Below, piece after piece: positions 8,151-16,554 of a stretch of DNA of 64,000 nucleotides. Location: contig NZ_JACIDS010000002.1 of the NCBI RefSeq assembly GCF_014196455.1, positions 558,001 to 622,000 on the forward strand. The letters are read 5' to 3'. Source of the DNA: Kaistia hirudinis. GTDB taxonomy: Bacteria; Pseudomonadota; Alphaproteobacteria; Rhizobiales; Kaistiaceae. Made by a program: the position numbers and the translations under genes. The notes beneath the pieces are model-generated. The model searched no databases, had not been told where the DNA came from, and worked only from the letters and a program-made list of their open reading frames with translations. Within the stretch, counting starts at the first letter, position 1. Each line of letters starts with the position of its first letter.

Positions 8151-8969
8151 ATGGAGTCGACCGGCGGATTGATGAAGGGCAAGCGCGGGCTGATCATGGG
8201 CCTCGCGAACAACCGATCGATCGCCTGGGGCATCGCCAAGGCCTGCCGCGACCAGGGCGCCGAGCTCGCCTTCACCTATCAGGGCGATGCGCTCAAGAAG
8301 CGCGTCGAGCCGCTCGCCGAGGAAGTCGGCGGCATCGTGGTCGGCCATTGCGACGTCTCGGACGGCGCTTCGATCGACGCCGCCTTCGCCGAACTCGGCA
8401 AACACTGGGACAGCCTCGATTTCCTCGTCCACGCGATCGGCTTCTCCGACAAGGATGAGCTGACCGGGCGCTATGTCGATACGACCGAAGGCAATTTCAC
8501 CAAGACGATGCTGATCTCGGTCTATTCGCTGACCGCGGTGACGCAGCGCGCCGAGAAGCTGATGACCAATGGCGGCTCGATCCTGACGCTGACCTATTAC
8601 GGCGCCGAGAAGGTGATGCCGAACTACAACGTCATGGGCGTCGCGAAAGCCGGCCTCGAGGCAAGCGTCAAATATCTCGCCGTCGACCTCGGTCCGAAGA
8701 ACATCCGCGTCAACGCGATCTCGGCCGGTCCGATCAAGACGCTGGCGGCCTCCGGCATCGGCGATTTCCGCTACATCCTGAAGTGGAACGAATATAACGC
8801 GCCGCTGCGCCGGACCGTGACGATCGAGGAAGTCGGCGATGCCGGCGTCTATTTCCTCTCCGATCTTTCCCGCGCCGTGACCGGCGAAGTCCAGCATGTC
8901 GATTCGGGCTATCACGTCGTCGGCATGAAGGCCGTCGACGCGCCGGACATTTCCGTCGTCAAAGATTAA
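8151..8969 (+). CDS. fabI: enoyl-[acyl-carrier-protein] reductase (NADH)
   Basis: 272-residue short-chain-dehydrogenase-type enoyl reductase performing the last step of each fatty-acid elongation cycle, and the family inhibited by triclosan. The nucleotide-binding start (KRGLIMGLANNRSIAWGIAKACRDQGAELAFTYQ), the Tyr-x6-Lys catalytic pair (YNVMGVAK) and AGPIKTLAASGIGDF are all present. The ATG at 8151 gives the N-terminus MESTGGLMKGKRG, which resembles other rhizobial FabI proteins; the ATG at 8172 is an alternative. The histidine phosphatase gene follows 22 bases later and is probably cotranscribed. Confidence 0.95.
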   Translation: MESTGGLMKGKRGLIMGLANNRSIAWGIAKACRDQGAELAFTYQGDALKKRVEPLAEEVGGIVVGHCDVSDGASIDAAFAELGKHWDSLDFLVHAIGFSDKDELTGRYVDTTEGNFTKTMLISVYSLTAVTQRAEKLMTNGGSILTLTYYGAEKVMPNYNVMGVAKAGLEASVKYLAVDLGPKNIRVNAISAGPIKTLAASGIGDFRYILKWNEYNAPLRRTVTIEEVGDAGVYFLSDLSRAVTGEVQHVDSGYHVVGMKAVDAPDISVVKD

Positions 8970-8991
8970 GCGGGCCTGCGGAGCAGCGATC

Positions 8992-9570
8992 GTGCCGACT
9001 CTCGTCTTCATCCGGCACGGCGAGACCGACTGGAATGCCGAAGGCCGCTTCCAGGGCCAGCAGGATATCCCGCTGAATGCGCGGGGGCGCGGCCAGGCGC
9101 GCCGCAATGGCCGCGTGCTGGCCGAGAACCTGCCGCAGGCGGCCGGGTATGATTTCGTCGCCAGCCCGCTGAAGCGCACGCGCGAGACCATGGAGATCCT
9201 GCGCGGCGCCATGGGCCTTGAGCCCGCGGAGTATCGCCTCGATCCCATCCTGAAAGAGATCACCTTCGGCGACTGGGAAGGCTTCACCGGCGCCGAGCTG
9301 AAGGCCAACTGGCCGGACCGCGTCGTGGCGCGCGAGGCGGACAAATGGGGCTTCACCCCGCCCGCCGGCGAGAGCTATGCCATGCTGTCCGAGCGCATTG
9401 CGCGCTGGCTCGATACGGTCGACCGGCCGACGGTCGTCGTCTCGCATGGCGGCGTGTGCCGCGTGCTGCAGGGCCTGCTGCTCGGCCTCGGGCCGGAGCG
9501 AACCCCGATGCTGGATATCCCGCAGGATCGCTTCATGATCTGGGACGGCAAGGACGCGATCTGGGTCTGA
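8992..9570 (+). CDS. histidine phosphatase family protein
   Basis: 192 residues, GTG start. The catalytic RHGETDWN motif lies at residues 8-15, the proton-donor region in FGDWEGFTG, and the second histidine in VVSHGGVCR. These place it in the phosphoglycerate-mutase-like histidine phosphatase superfamily. Length and lack of the cofactor-dependent mutase insert suggest a broad phosphatase rather than the glycolytic mutase. Substrate unknown. It follows fabI closely and ends at a strong hairpin. Confidence 0.88.
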   Translation: MPTLVFIRHGETDWNAEGRFQGQQDIPLNARGRGQARRNGRVLAENLPQAAGYDFVASPLKRTRETMEILRGAMGLEPAEYRLDPILKEITFGDWEGFTGAELKANWPDRVVAREADKWGFTPPAGESYAMLSERIARWLDTVDRPTVVVSHGGVCRVLQGLLLGLGPERTPMLDIPQDRFMIWDGKDAIWV

Positions 9571-9589
9571 AATCCCCCTTCAAACGAAA

Positions 9590-9618
9590 CGGCGCCCGGT
9601 GGGGTCACCCGGGCGCCG
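9590..9618. terminator. bidirectional GC hairpin between convergent genes
   Basis: Perfect 10-bp stem (CGGCGCCCGG / CCGGGCGCCG) with a 9-base loop, 20 bases after the histidine phosphatase stop and before the stop of the convergent small gene. It is followed by CTTT on the plus strand and preceded by GTTT read on the minus strand, so it can serve both directions. Confidence 0.6.
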
Positions 9619-9664
9619 CTTTCGGAGGTCGGTCCGATTTTCCCGAACCGTTCGCTCGGGACCG

Positions 9665-9943
9665 TCAGGGCTGGTCGCTCGCCGCGCCGCCCATGCAATC
9701 GCAGGGTTCGAAGGTGCGAACGCCCTGGGCGTTGCCGAAATAGCCGACGCCGATGGTCTCGCCCGGCACCAGTTCGCGCACGACCTCATGGTCGGAGAAC
9801 AGGAAGCTGCGGCCGTCGACCAGCACCACCATGCCGACGTCGGGATTGACGCTCGCCACCGTGCCGCCGGTGCGCCCGGAGGCCAGCGCGGGCCCTGTTG
9901 CGCAGAGCGCGGCGATTGCTCCGGCGATGATAAGGTTGCGCAT
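9665..9943 (-). CDS. small secreted DUF1344-like protein
   Basis: 92 residues from the ATG at 9943, chosen because GGGAG lies about 9 bases upstream and the N-terminus is then a clean signal peptide (MRNLIIAGAIAALCATGPALA). The mature part (GGTVASVNPDVGMVVLVDGRSFLFSD...LVPGETIGVGYF) has the alternating beta pattern of DUF1344-type periplasmic proteins, followed by a short CDC tail. Function unknown. It is convergent with the histidine phosphatase and divergent from aroC. Confidence 0.7.
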   Translation of the reverse strand: MRNLIIAGAIAALCATGPALASGRTGGTVASVNPDVGMVVLVDGRSFLFSDHEVVRELVPGETIGVGYFGNAQGVRTFEPCDCMGGAASDQP

Positions 9944-10052
9944 GGCATTTCTCCCGTCACGTCTTCTCGCAGGCCCGCCGGGCCCGCCGCTTGCCGAGAC
10001 AATTGGGATCCGGAATACGGCTTGCAATAGGCGGTTGGTGATCAGACTGTTC

Positions 10053-10068
10053 ACAGTCATGTGACTGT
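10053..10068. promoter_or_regulatory. 16-bp palindrome, possible operator
   Basis: Perfect inverted repeat ACAGTCA-TG-TGACTGT in the divergent region between the small secreted protein and aroC. It is symmetric and of operator size. No cognate regulator is encoded next to it. Confidence 0.45.
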
Positions 10069-10139
10069 TGGATAAACTGAAGATAGCGTTGCTTATTATC
10101 AACAGACCGCGATCTCTTGCAACATGAAAGGAGCCCGCC

Positions 10140-10202
10140 GTGCGACGGCCGCGAGGCCGTAAGCGGCACGCGGCACTATCCTTCAAAGCCGACAGACACT
10201 AG
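10140..10202 (+). CDS. possible 20-residue leader peptide upstream of aroC
   Basis: GTG-initiated 20-codon frame ending in TAG, with a near-ideal AAAGGAG six bases upstream. The peptide is very basic at its start (MRRPRGRKRH). Its early codons lie in a stem with a GNRA-type GCGA loop (10145-10160). An overlapping 12-codon ATG frame begins at 10124 without a ribosome binding site. Coding status is unproven. Confidence 0.25.
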   Translation: MRRPRGRKRHAALSFKADRH

Positions 10203-10271
10203 AACCGCATGCGCTGCCGCTTCCCGTCCCGTTCTGGCGGGGGAGGGCGTGTTCCAGCCGGGATTCTCGTC

Positions 10272-11357
10272 ATGTCGCACAACACATTCGGCCATCTCTT
10301 CCGCGTCACGACCTGGGGCGAAAGCCACGGACCGGCGCTCGGCGCGGCCGTCGATGGCTGCCCGCCGCGGATCGAGATTTCCGAAGCCGAGATCCAGACC
10401 TGGCTCGACAAGCGGAAGCCTGGCCAGTCACGCTTCACCACGCAGCGCCGTGAGGCGGACGAAGTGAAGATCCTCTCCGGCGTGATGCCGCAGGAGGACG
10501 GAAGGCTGCTCACCACCGGCACGCCGATCGCGCTCGAGATCCAGAACACGGATCAGCGCTCCAAGGACTATGGCGACATCAAGGATCGGTACCGGCCGGG
10601 CCATGCCGACTATGCCTATGACGTCAAATATGGCATCCGCGACTATCGCGGCGGCGGCCGTTCCTCGGCGCGCGAGACCGCGGCCCGCGTCGCAGCCGGG
10701 GCGATCGCGCGCAAGGTCGTGCCGGGCGTCTCCGTCCGCGGTGCGCTGGTCCAGGTCGGCCCGCATGCGATCGACCGCAGCCGCTGGAACTGGAACGAGA
10801 TCGACAACAATCCCTTCTTCTGCCCGGATGCGGAGACCGCGAAGCTCTGGGAGGATTATCTCGACGGCATCCGCAAGGCGGGCTCCTCCGTCGGCGCGGT
10901 GATCGAGATCGTCGCCGAGGGCGTTCCGCCGGGCCTCGGCGCGCCGATCTATGGCAAGCTCGACCAGGACATCGCCTCGCTGCTGATGTCGATCAACGCG
11001 GTGAAGGGCGTCGAGATCGGAGAGGGCTTCGCCGCCGCCGCGCTGACGGGCGAGGCCAATGCCGACGAGATGCGGATGGGCAATGACGGTAAGCCGCTGT
11101 TCCTCTCCAACCACGCCGGCGGCATTCTCGGCGGCATCTCGACCGGCCAGCCGATCGTCGCGCGCTTCGCCGTCAAGCCGACCTCGTCGATCCTGACGCC
11201 GCGCCATTCGATCACGGCCGGCGGCGAGGAGGTCGAGGTGATGACCAAGGGTCGCCACGATCCCTGCGTCGGCATCCGCGCGGTTCCGATCGGCGAGGCC
11301 ATGGTCGCCTGCGCGATCGCAGATCACTACTTGCGCAACCGCGGCCAGAACGGCTGA
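10272..11357 (+). CDS. aroC: chorismate synthase
   Basis: 361 residues. Converts 5-enolpyruvylshikimate-3-phosphate to chorismate with reduced FMN, the last step of the shikimate pathway. The signatures [69 protein letters not shown] and KPTSSI are present. The ATG at 10272 is chosen over an in-frame ATG at 10209 because [10 protein letters not shown] is the family N-terminus; the ribosome binding site is poor. The DUF1176 gene follows 31 bases later. Confidence 0.97.
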   Translation: MSHNTFGHLFRVTTWGESHGPALGAAVDGCPPRIEISEAEIQTWLDKRKPGQSRFTTQRREADEVKILSGVMPQEDGRLLTTGTPIALEIQNTDQRSKDYGDIKDRYRPGHADYAYDVKYGIRDYRGGGRSSARETAARVAAGAIARKVVPGVSVRGALVQVGPHAIDRSRWNWNEIDNNPFFCPDAETAKLWEDYLDGIRKAGSSVGAVIEIVAEGVPPGLGAPIYGKLDQDIASLLMSINAVKGVEIGEGFAAAALTGEANADEMRMGNDGKPLFLSNHAGGILGGISTGQPIVARFAVKPTSSILTPRHSITAGGEEVEVMTKGRHDPCVGIRAVPIGEAMVACAIADHYLRNRGQNG

Positions 11358-11388
11358 GATAGCGCGGACGGGATATCTGGGGGCGAGA

Positions 11389-12498
11389 ATGATGCGCAAT
11401 CAACGGATCGGCCGGCAGTGCCACAACCTCACGGCCGCCTTCGGCCTGTCGCTCGCCGCGCTGCTGCTGCCGACCGCCGGCTCCGCCGCGGAAGGCCAGT
11501 CGGCGATCGGCATGCTGGTCGATTACAAGGACTGGGAAATCGGCTGCGACAATGCCCGCTCCTGCGTCGCGATCGGCATGACGGCCGAAGAGAGCATGAT
11601 GAGCGCCTATGTCCGTTTTGTCCGTCACGGTGGCGCCAATGATACGCCGCTGGTCGATTTCGTCGTCTATCCGCCGGATGACGCCGCCGACAAGCCGACG
11701 CAGCCGCTGATCCGTCTCTCCTTCGACGCGCACAAGGCGGGCGGTCTGCCGAAGGGCGCGCTGACGCTGGAGGAAGATGGCGACGTCTATCGCTATCAGC
11801 TGGCGGAGGATGCCATTACCGATCTCGTCGCGGGCATGCGCTCGGCGACGAAGATCACGGTCGATTTCTATGATGGCGACCGCAAGCTCACGTCCGAGGT
11901 AATCTCGCTCGCCGGCTCCGTCGCGGCGCTGCTGCAGATGGACGACGCGCAGCAGCGCATCGGCACGGTTACGGCGTCGATCAAGAAGGGCGATGCCGCC
12001 GCCGACACGATCCCGCCCGTGCCGTCGCTCCCGGTGGTGAAGTCGCTGCCCGTCGCCGACATGGCCGATCCGCTGCCGGCGGCGCCGGATGGGCTGCCGA
12101 AGCCCTCACCGGACGATTGCGGCGAAGGACCGGCACCGTATATCGCCTATGACCTCGGCGAGGGCGCGCAGCTCTGGGGCGTCTGCGTTTCGGCCGGCGC
12201 CTATAACTACGACTATGATTTCCGCATCGTGCGGGATGGCGCGACGGAGCCGGCCCAGTTCCTGGTTCCCGACCAGACGGGCGACGATGCGAGCCAGCTC
12301 TGGAACAGCTATGTCGACGACGAGACCAAACGGCTGAACTCCTTCTTCAAGGGACGCGGCCTTGGCGATTGCGGCGACAGCAATGAATGGGCCTGGGACG
12401 GCAAGGCCTTCGCGCCGATGCTGCATATGGGCATGGGCGCCTGCCGCGGCGTGATGCCCGCGGATTGGCCCGTGCTCTTCCGCGCCGAAGCGGAATAG
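11389..12498 (+). CDS. DUF1176 domain secreted protein
   Basis: 369 residues with a signal peptide (GLSLAALLLPTAGSAAEG) and the DUF1176 pattern: a DWEIGCDNARSCVAIGM segment near the N-terminus of the mature part, then a long mixed alpha/beta region with paired cysteines (DDCGEGPAP, GVCVSAGAYNYDYDF, GDCGDSNEWAWDGKAF, GACRGV). DUF1176 is an envelope family without known function; it shares the W-x-C-x-C style with invasion-associated-B proteins. Two consecutive ATG codons at 11389 and 11392; GGGGGCGAG lies before them. It converges with the LysE gene, 8 bases between stops. Confidence 0.82.
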   Translation: MMRNQRIGRQCHNLTAAFGLSLAALLLPTAGSAAEGQSAIGMLVDYKDWEIGCDNARSCVAIGMTAEESMMSAYVRFVRHGGANDTPLVDFVVYPPDDAADKPTQPLIRLSFDAHKAGGLPKGALTLEEDGDVYRYQLAEDAITDLVAGMRSATKITVDFYDGDRKLTSEVISLAGSVAALLQMDDAQQRIGTVTASIKKGDAAADTIPPVPSLPVVKSLPVADMADPLPAAPDGLPKPSPDDCGEGPAPYIAYDLGEGAQLWGVCVSAGAYNYDYDFRIVRDGATEPAQFLVPDQTGDDASQLWNSYVDDETKRLNSFFKGRGLGDCGDSNEWAWDGKAFAPMLHMGMGACRGVMPADWPVLFRAEAE

Positions 12499-12506
12499 GG
12501 GCGGCC

Positions 12507-13115
12507 TCAGCGCGCGGCCACCACGGCCGCGCCGCCGATCAGCGTTGCGCCGGCAACGCGGTTGACGCGGCGGATCGTCCTGGGGTCGCTCAAGGCCCGC
12601 CGCGCCCGATGCGCGGCCAGCACATGGCCGCCGACGACCACGATCTCGACGAGGATGATGACGAGCGCGAGCTCGGCCACGGTCCGGCCGGTGAGCTCGG
12701 CATGCACCACGTTCGGCAGCAGCGCGACATAGAACAGCGGCATCTTCGGATTGCCGAGATTGAGCGCGATCCCGGTGAGAAATCCGGCGCCGAGGCCCTG
12801 ACGGCGCGTGAGCGTCGCGTCGGCCGGCACGGGCGCCGCGGTCCAAAGCTTGACGCCCATATAGACGAGATAGGCCGCGCCGCCATAGCGCAGCACGCTC
12901 ATCAAGAGCCCCATCTCGCTGGCCAGCAGCGACAGGCCGAAGGCGGCGAGCACGAGGAAGATCAGGATGCCAGCGACCGTTCCCGCGCCATAGGCGAAGC
13001 CGGCGGTCGGGCCCTGCGCCAGCGTCCGTGCGACGATGGTGACGTTGTCGGGCCCGGGGCTCGCCGCGAAGACGAAGAAGGCGGCGGCGAAGGCAAGGAG
13101 AGTCGGCAGGGGCAT
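12507..13115 (-). CDS. LysE family amino-acid exporter
   Basis: 202 residues from the ATG at 13115, which begins right at the first membrane helix (PLPTLLAFAAAFFVFAASPGPDNVTIVARTLAQG), the LysE/RhtB signature. About six hydrophobic segments follow, as expected. The family exports basic or neutral amino acids such as lysine, threonine or homoserine lactones; the substrate is unknown here. Confidence 0.88.
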   Translation of the reverse strand: MPLPTLLAFAAAFFVFAASPGPDNVTIVARTLAQGPTAGFAYGAGTVAGILIFLVLAAFGLSLLASEMGLLMSVLRYGGAAYLVYMGVKLWTAAPVPADATLTRRQGLGAGFLTGIALNLGNPKMPLFYVALLPNVVHAELTGRTVAELALVIILVEIVVVGGHVLAAHRARRALSDPRTIRRVNRVAGATLIGGAAVVAAR

Positions 13116-13379
13116 GGGGGCGTCCGTGACAAGGTTCAGTTCATAACGCAATTCGGGCTCGCCGGCTTGTTGCGGATCCGTCCAATTCGCGCCGTGAGCG
13201 CTGCGATGGTGCATCCCGCGTGCCACCGCAGGCGCAGAGCTGAAGGGCGGTTATCTTTCGGCCGGGCGCCGCCCGCCGCGGCTGTGCCGATTGCCGGGGT
13301 GAACCGGATCGGGTGCCCTTGGAAGTCCTGTCGATTCAGGACAGGATCATGCCACTCCAGCCTTCTTGAGGAGCCTTTG

Positions 13380-13850
13380 ATGGACAACCACGAGCCATTT
13401 CTACGCGAGGCGATCGGGCTTTCGAAATCCGCGATGGAGAACGGCAATGAGCCGTTCGGCTCGGTGTTGGTGAAAGACGGCGAAGTCATCCTGCGTGCCG
13501 AAAACACCGTCTTCACCGGCCACGACATGACGAACCACGCCGAGCTGAACCTGATCAAGCTGGCGGCGCAGCACCATGATGGCGCTTTTCTCGCCGATTG
13601 CACGCTCTATACGAGCACGGAGCCATGCGCGATGTGCTCGGGGGCGATCTACTGGTCGGGCGTCGGCCGTATGGTGTTTGCTTGCTCCGAGGCGCGGCTC
13701 GGCGAGATCGCCGGGATCGGGCTGAACGTGCCGAGCCGGGCCGTGTTGCAGACCGGCGCGCGCGTCGTCACCGTTGTCGGACCGGTGATCGAAGAGGAAG
13801 CCGCCGAAATACATCAGCAATTCTGGCCGAAGCATCTGGGCAAGGCCTAG
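13380..13850 (+). CDS. nucleoside/guanine deaminase (CMP/dCMP deaminase family)
   Basis: 156 residues. The zinc-dependent deaminase motifs are intact: HAE (TNHAELNLIKLA) carrying the zinc ligand and proton-shuttling Glu, and the TEPCAMCSGA pair of cysteines. Length and the EPFGSVLVKDGEVI start fit free-base or nucleoside deaminases (guanine or isoguanine type) better than tRNA adenosine deaminase TadA, but the distinction needs phylogeny. GAGGAG lies 7 bases before the ATG at 13380. Confidence 0.87.
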   Translation: MDNHEPFLREAIGLSKSAMENGNEPFGSVLVKDGEVILRAENTVFTGHDMTNHAELNLIKLAAQHHDGAFLADCTLYTSTEPCAMCSGAIYWSGVGRMVFACSEARLGEIAGIGLNVPSRAVLQTGARVVTVVGPVIEEEAAEIHQQFWPKHLGKA

Positions 13851-14014
13851 GGGCAATCGACAGTCAGGCTCTGTGGATCCGCCAAGTGCCCGGCCGCCAT
13901 CATTGCCCAGCTTTCCCCGGCAATCCCGACTTGCCGTCGCTGCCCGAACCGGGGTGAGCGGTCAGAGGCGGGGCGCCGCCACTGCGCCTGCAGCGTCTCG
14001 ACGACCGCGTCTGA

Positions 14015-15244
14015 TCACGCCTTCTGGAACACCGCGACCGCTTCGACATGGCTCGACCACAGGAACTGGTCGACCGGCGTCACGCGGGTGAGGCGGTAGC
14101 CGCCGTCGATCAGGATGCGGGCGTCGCGGGCGAGCGTGGCGGGGTTGCAGGAGACGCCGACGATCGTCGGCACCACCGATTTCGCCAGCATCTCGGCCTG
14201 CGCCTTGGCGCCGGCGCGGGGCGGGTCGAAGGCGACCGCCTTGAACGGCTTCAGCTCCGGTGGTGCCATCGGATTGAGGAAGAGGTCGCGCTTGCGCATC
14301 GTGATCGTGCGGATGCCGGTCGAAAACCGCATCGAGCGGTCGAGCGCCTTCAGGAGTTCGTCGTCCCCTTCCACCGCCAGCACGGGCGCGCGGCGCGCGA
14401 GGCGCAACGTGAAGGTGCCGATGCCGGAGAAGAGATCGGCGACCGGGTTGCTCTTGCCGACCGCCGTCTCGACCAGGTCGATCAGCGCGGCCTCGGACGG
14501 CGCCGCGGCCTGCAGGAAGCCGCCGGCCGCGGGATAGAGCACGAGCTTGTCGCCGCGCAATTCCGGCAGGCGGCTCGCGAAGATCTCCCGCCCGGCAATG
14601 GTCAGCCGCGCAATGGCATTCGCCTCCGCACCGTGTCCGAGCGACTCGAAATCGGACCGGCCGAGCTTGCGCCCGCCCTCGAAGGCGACGTCGAGCCCGG
14701 TATCGGTCGCGGTGACCGTCATGCGGGCGCGCTTGCCGCGCTCGGCGAGCCGGAGCGCGAGGCCGGCGAGCATCGGCAGGCGCTTCTCGATTCCCGGGAC
14801 AAGCAGCGGGCATTCCTCGATCGCGAGAATGTCATGGCTCTCCCGGCGATTGAAGCCGAGCGTGACCTCGTTGCCTTCCTTCAGCACGCTGAAGACCGCC
14901 CGCCGACGCGTATGCGGGGCAAGCGGCACCAGCGGATCGACCTCCGCCTCGATGCCGCGCTGCGCGAAGGCGTCGACGACGAGGCTGCGCTTCCAGGCGT
15001 GGTACGCCTCCGGCGCCATGTGCTGCACGGCGCAGCCGCCGCAGGTGCCGAAATGGCGGCAGGCCGGCGCGACGCGATCCGCGCTCGGCGCGACGATCTC
15101 GGCAAGCTGTCCGCGCTCGCCCTCGACATCGGCCAGGATCGTTTCGCCCGGCAGCGTGAACGGCACGAAGACGCGCCCCGTGGCGGCCTCGGCGATGCCG
15201 TCGCCCTCATGGCCGAGGGCAGTGATGGTGAGGCGTTCGCTCAT
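14015..15244 (-). CDS. class I SAM-dependent RNA methyltransferase, RlmD/TrmA type
   Basis: 409 residues. N-terminal TRAM domain (LTITALGHEGDGIAEAATGRVFVPFTLPGETI), a [4Fe-4S] cluster site (CRHFGTCGGCAVQHM), a SAM-binding region (VADLFSGIGTFTLRLARRAPVLAVEGDDELLKAL), the FDPPRAGAKAQ motif, and the catalytic Cys in GVSCNPATLARD. It makes 5-methyluridine in rRNA or tRNA. Its start overlaps the stop of the TlyA gene in an ATGA arrangement, so the two RNA methyltransferases are translationally coupled. Confidence 0.92.
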   Translation of the reverse strand: MSERLTITALGHEGDGIAEAATGRVFVPFTLPGETILADVEGERGQLAEIVAPSADRVAPACRHFGTCGGCAVQHMAPEAYHAWKRSLVVDAFAQRGIEAEVDPLVPLAPHTRRRAVFSVLKEGNEVTLGFNRRESHDILAIEECPLLVPGIEKRLPMLAGLALRLAERGKRARMTVTATDTGLDVAFEGGRKLGRSDFESLGHGAEANAIARLTIAGREIFASRLPELRGDKLVLYPAAGGFLQAAAPSEAALIDLVETAVGKSNPVADLFSGIGTFTLRLARRAPVLAVEGDDELLKALDRSMRFSTGIRTITMRKRDLFLNPMAPPELKPFKAVAFDPPRAGAKAQAEMLAKSVVPTIVGVSCNPATLARDARILIDGGYRLTRVTPVDQFLWSSHVEAVAVFQKA

Positions 15245-16002
15245 CGCGCGTCCTTCCGTGCTCCGAGCAGGAATTCGTGATTGCCGTCGCCGCCCAGAAT
15301 GGGGGAGGGCGCGAGGCCGTCGACCGTCCAGCCCTGCTCGGCTGCCAGCCAGGATGCAATGTCATGCGCCGCCCGCTCGCCCTCGGCGGGGTCGCGCACG
15401 AGGCCGCCCTTGCCGATGCCGGCGCGGCCAACCTCGAATTGCGGCTTCACGAGGAAGACGCCCCAGCTCCCCGGCGCGGCCAGCGCCAGCGCGGGCGGCA
15501 AGGCGAGGCGGAGCGAGATGAAGGAGAGGTCGGACACCAGCGCGTCGAAGGGCTCCCCGATATCGTCGGCGGTCAGATCGCGGACATTCAGGCCTTCGAC
15601 GGCGCGCACGCGCGGATCGGCGAGGAGGCGCGGATGCATCTGCCCATGGCCGACATCGAGCGCATGGACCCGCCTTGCGCCGCGCTCGACCAGAACCTGC
15701 GTGAAGCCCCCCGTCGAGGCGCCGAGATCGACCGCGGTCCGCCCCGCGGGATCATAGCCGAAATGCTCCAGCGCGCCGGCGAGCTTCAGCGCGGCGCGCG
15801 AAACATAGGCCGCGGCGGGATCGTCGAGCGCCAGCGTCGCATCGGGCCGGACCGCGAGGCTGGGCTTGTCGGCCCGCCTGCCATCGACCGTCACATGGCC
15901 GCGCAGCACCGCGTCGCGCGCTCGCGCCCGCGTTTCGGCGAGGCCGCGCGCCACAAGGGCCTGGTCGAGGCGAAGTGTGGTATCCTGAAGTTCGGCGTTC
16001 AT
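15241..16002 (-). CDS. tlyA: TlyA family rRNA 2'-O-methyltransferase
   Basis: 253 residues from the ATG at 16002. An N-terminal S4 RNA-binding domain (LRLDQALVARGLAETRARARDAVLRGHVTVDG) is followed by an FtsJ-like methyltransferase (TAVDLGASTGGFTQVLVERGARRVHALDVGHGQ) with the LVKPQFEVGR end. TlyA proteins methylate 2'-OH of cytidine in 16S/23S rRNA, and mycobacterial loss gives capreomycin resistance; some also act as hemolysin-annotated genes. The reading frame is open further upstream, but the S4 start makes 16002 the sensible choice. Four-base overlap with the downstream methyltransferase. Confidence 0.9.
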   Translation of the reverse strand: MNAELQDTTLRLDQALVARGLAETRARARDAVLRGHVTVDGRRADKPSLAVRPDATLALDDPAAAYVSRAALKLAGALEHFGYDPAGRTAVDLGASTGGFTQVLVERGARRVHALDVGHGQMHPRLLADPRVRAVEGLNVRDLTADDIGEPFDALVSDLSFISLRLALPPALALAAPGSWGVFLVKPQFEVGRAGIGKGGLVRDPAEGERAAHDIASWLAAEQGWTVDGLAPSPILGGDGNHEFLLGARKDAR

Positions 16003-16128
16003 GGCGGATGGATGGACGCTCGGCCCGAGGAGCGCAAGACCCCGCAGCTCCCAACAGGCCGAAACCGCCGCGGCTTCGTGTCGGTCCGGAGGGGCCGACC
16101 GCGCCGCGCGATCCCCTGGAGGATCAAA

Positions 16129-16509
16129 ATGCTCGGAAATCTCGATGCACGGCCGACGCTGGGCGTTCGCGATCTGGCGGCGGCGCGAGCCTTCTACGAG
16201 GGCAAGCTCGGCCTTTCGGTCAAGGACGACCACATGCCGGGCACGGTCGTCTACAAGGCCGGCCAGGGCGAGCTCTTCGTCTATGAATCCCGCTTCGCCG
16301 GGACCAATCAGGCGACGGCAGCCAGTTGGAACGCCGGGGCCGAACTCGGCGCCATCGTCGCGGGGCTGCGGGCGAAGGGCGTCGCCTTCGAGCACTATGA
16401 GCTGCCGGGCATGCGCCTCGAGGGCGACATTCATGTCGGCGAGGGCATGCGGATCGCCTGGTTCAAGGATCCGGACGGCAACATCCTGGCGCTCGGCGCA
16501 GGGGGTTGA
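16129..16509 (+). CDS. VOC (glyoxalase/bleomycin-resistance) family protein
   Basis: 126 residues with one full VOC module pair: ARPTLGVRDLAAARAFYEGKLGLSV at the start, a central GELFVYES strand, and the closing AWFKDPDGNILAL. The family covers metal-dependent lyases, dioxygenases and antibiotic-binding proteins; the specific role is unknown. The ATG has a GGAGGA site 6-7 bases upstream. It lies between tlyA (divergent) and dmeF (convergent). Confidence 0.88.
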   Translation: MLGNLDARPTLGVRDLAAARAFYEGKLGLSVKDDHMPGTVVYKAGQGELFVYESRFAGTNQATAASWNAGAELGAIVAGLRAKGVAFEHYELPGMRLEGDIHVGEGMRIAWFKDPDGNILALGAGG

Positions 16510-16554
16510 TCGCTGCCGGCGGCTGGCGTGTGATCGAGAACGCGCCGGCCGCTG

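Larger units (their letters stand above)
9944..10271. other. 328-base divergent intergenic region before aroC
   Basis: It has an AT-richer part (10030-10110) with a 16-bp palindrome, then a GC-rich leader to aroC containing a short ORF with a strong ribosome binding site and a stem with a GCGA tetraloop (10145-10160). No longer gene is supportable. Confidence 0.5.

Noticed and set aside
12387-13379. Upstream extension of the deaminase frame
   Set aside because: The open frame runs antisense to LysE; the ribosome binding site and the family N-terminus fix the start at 13380.
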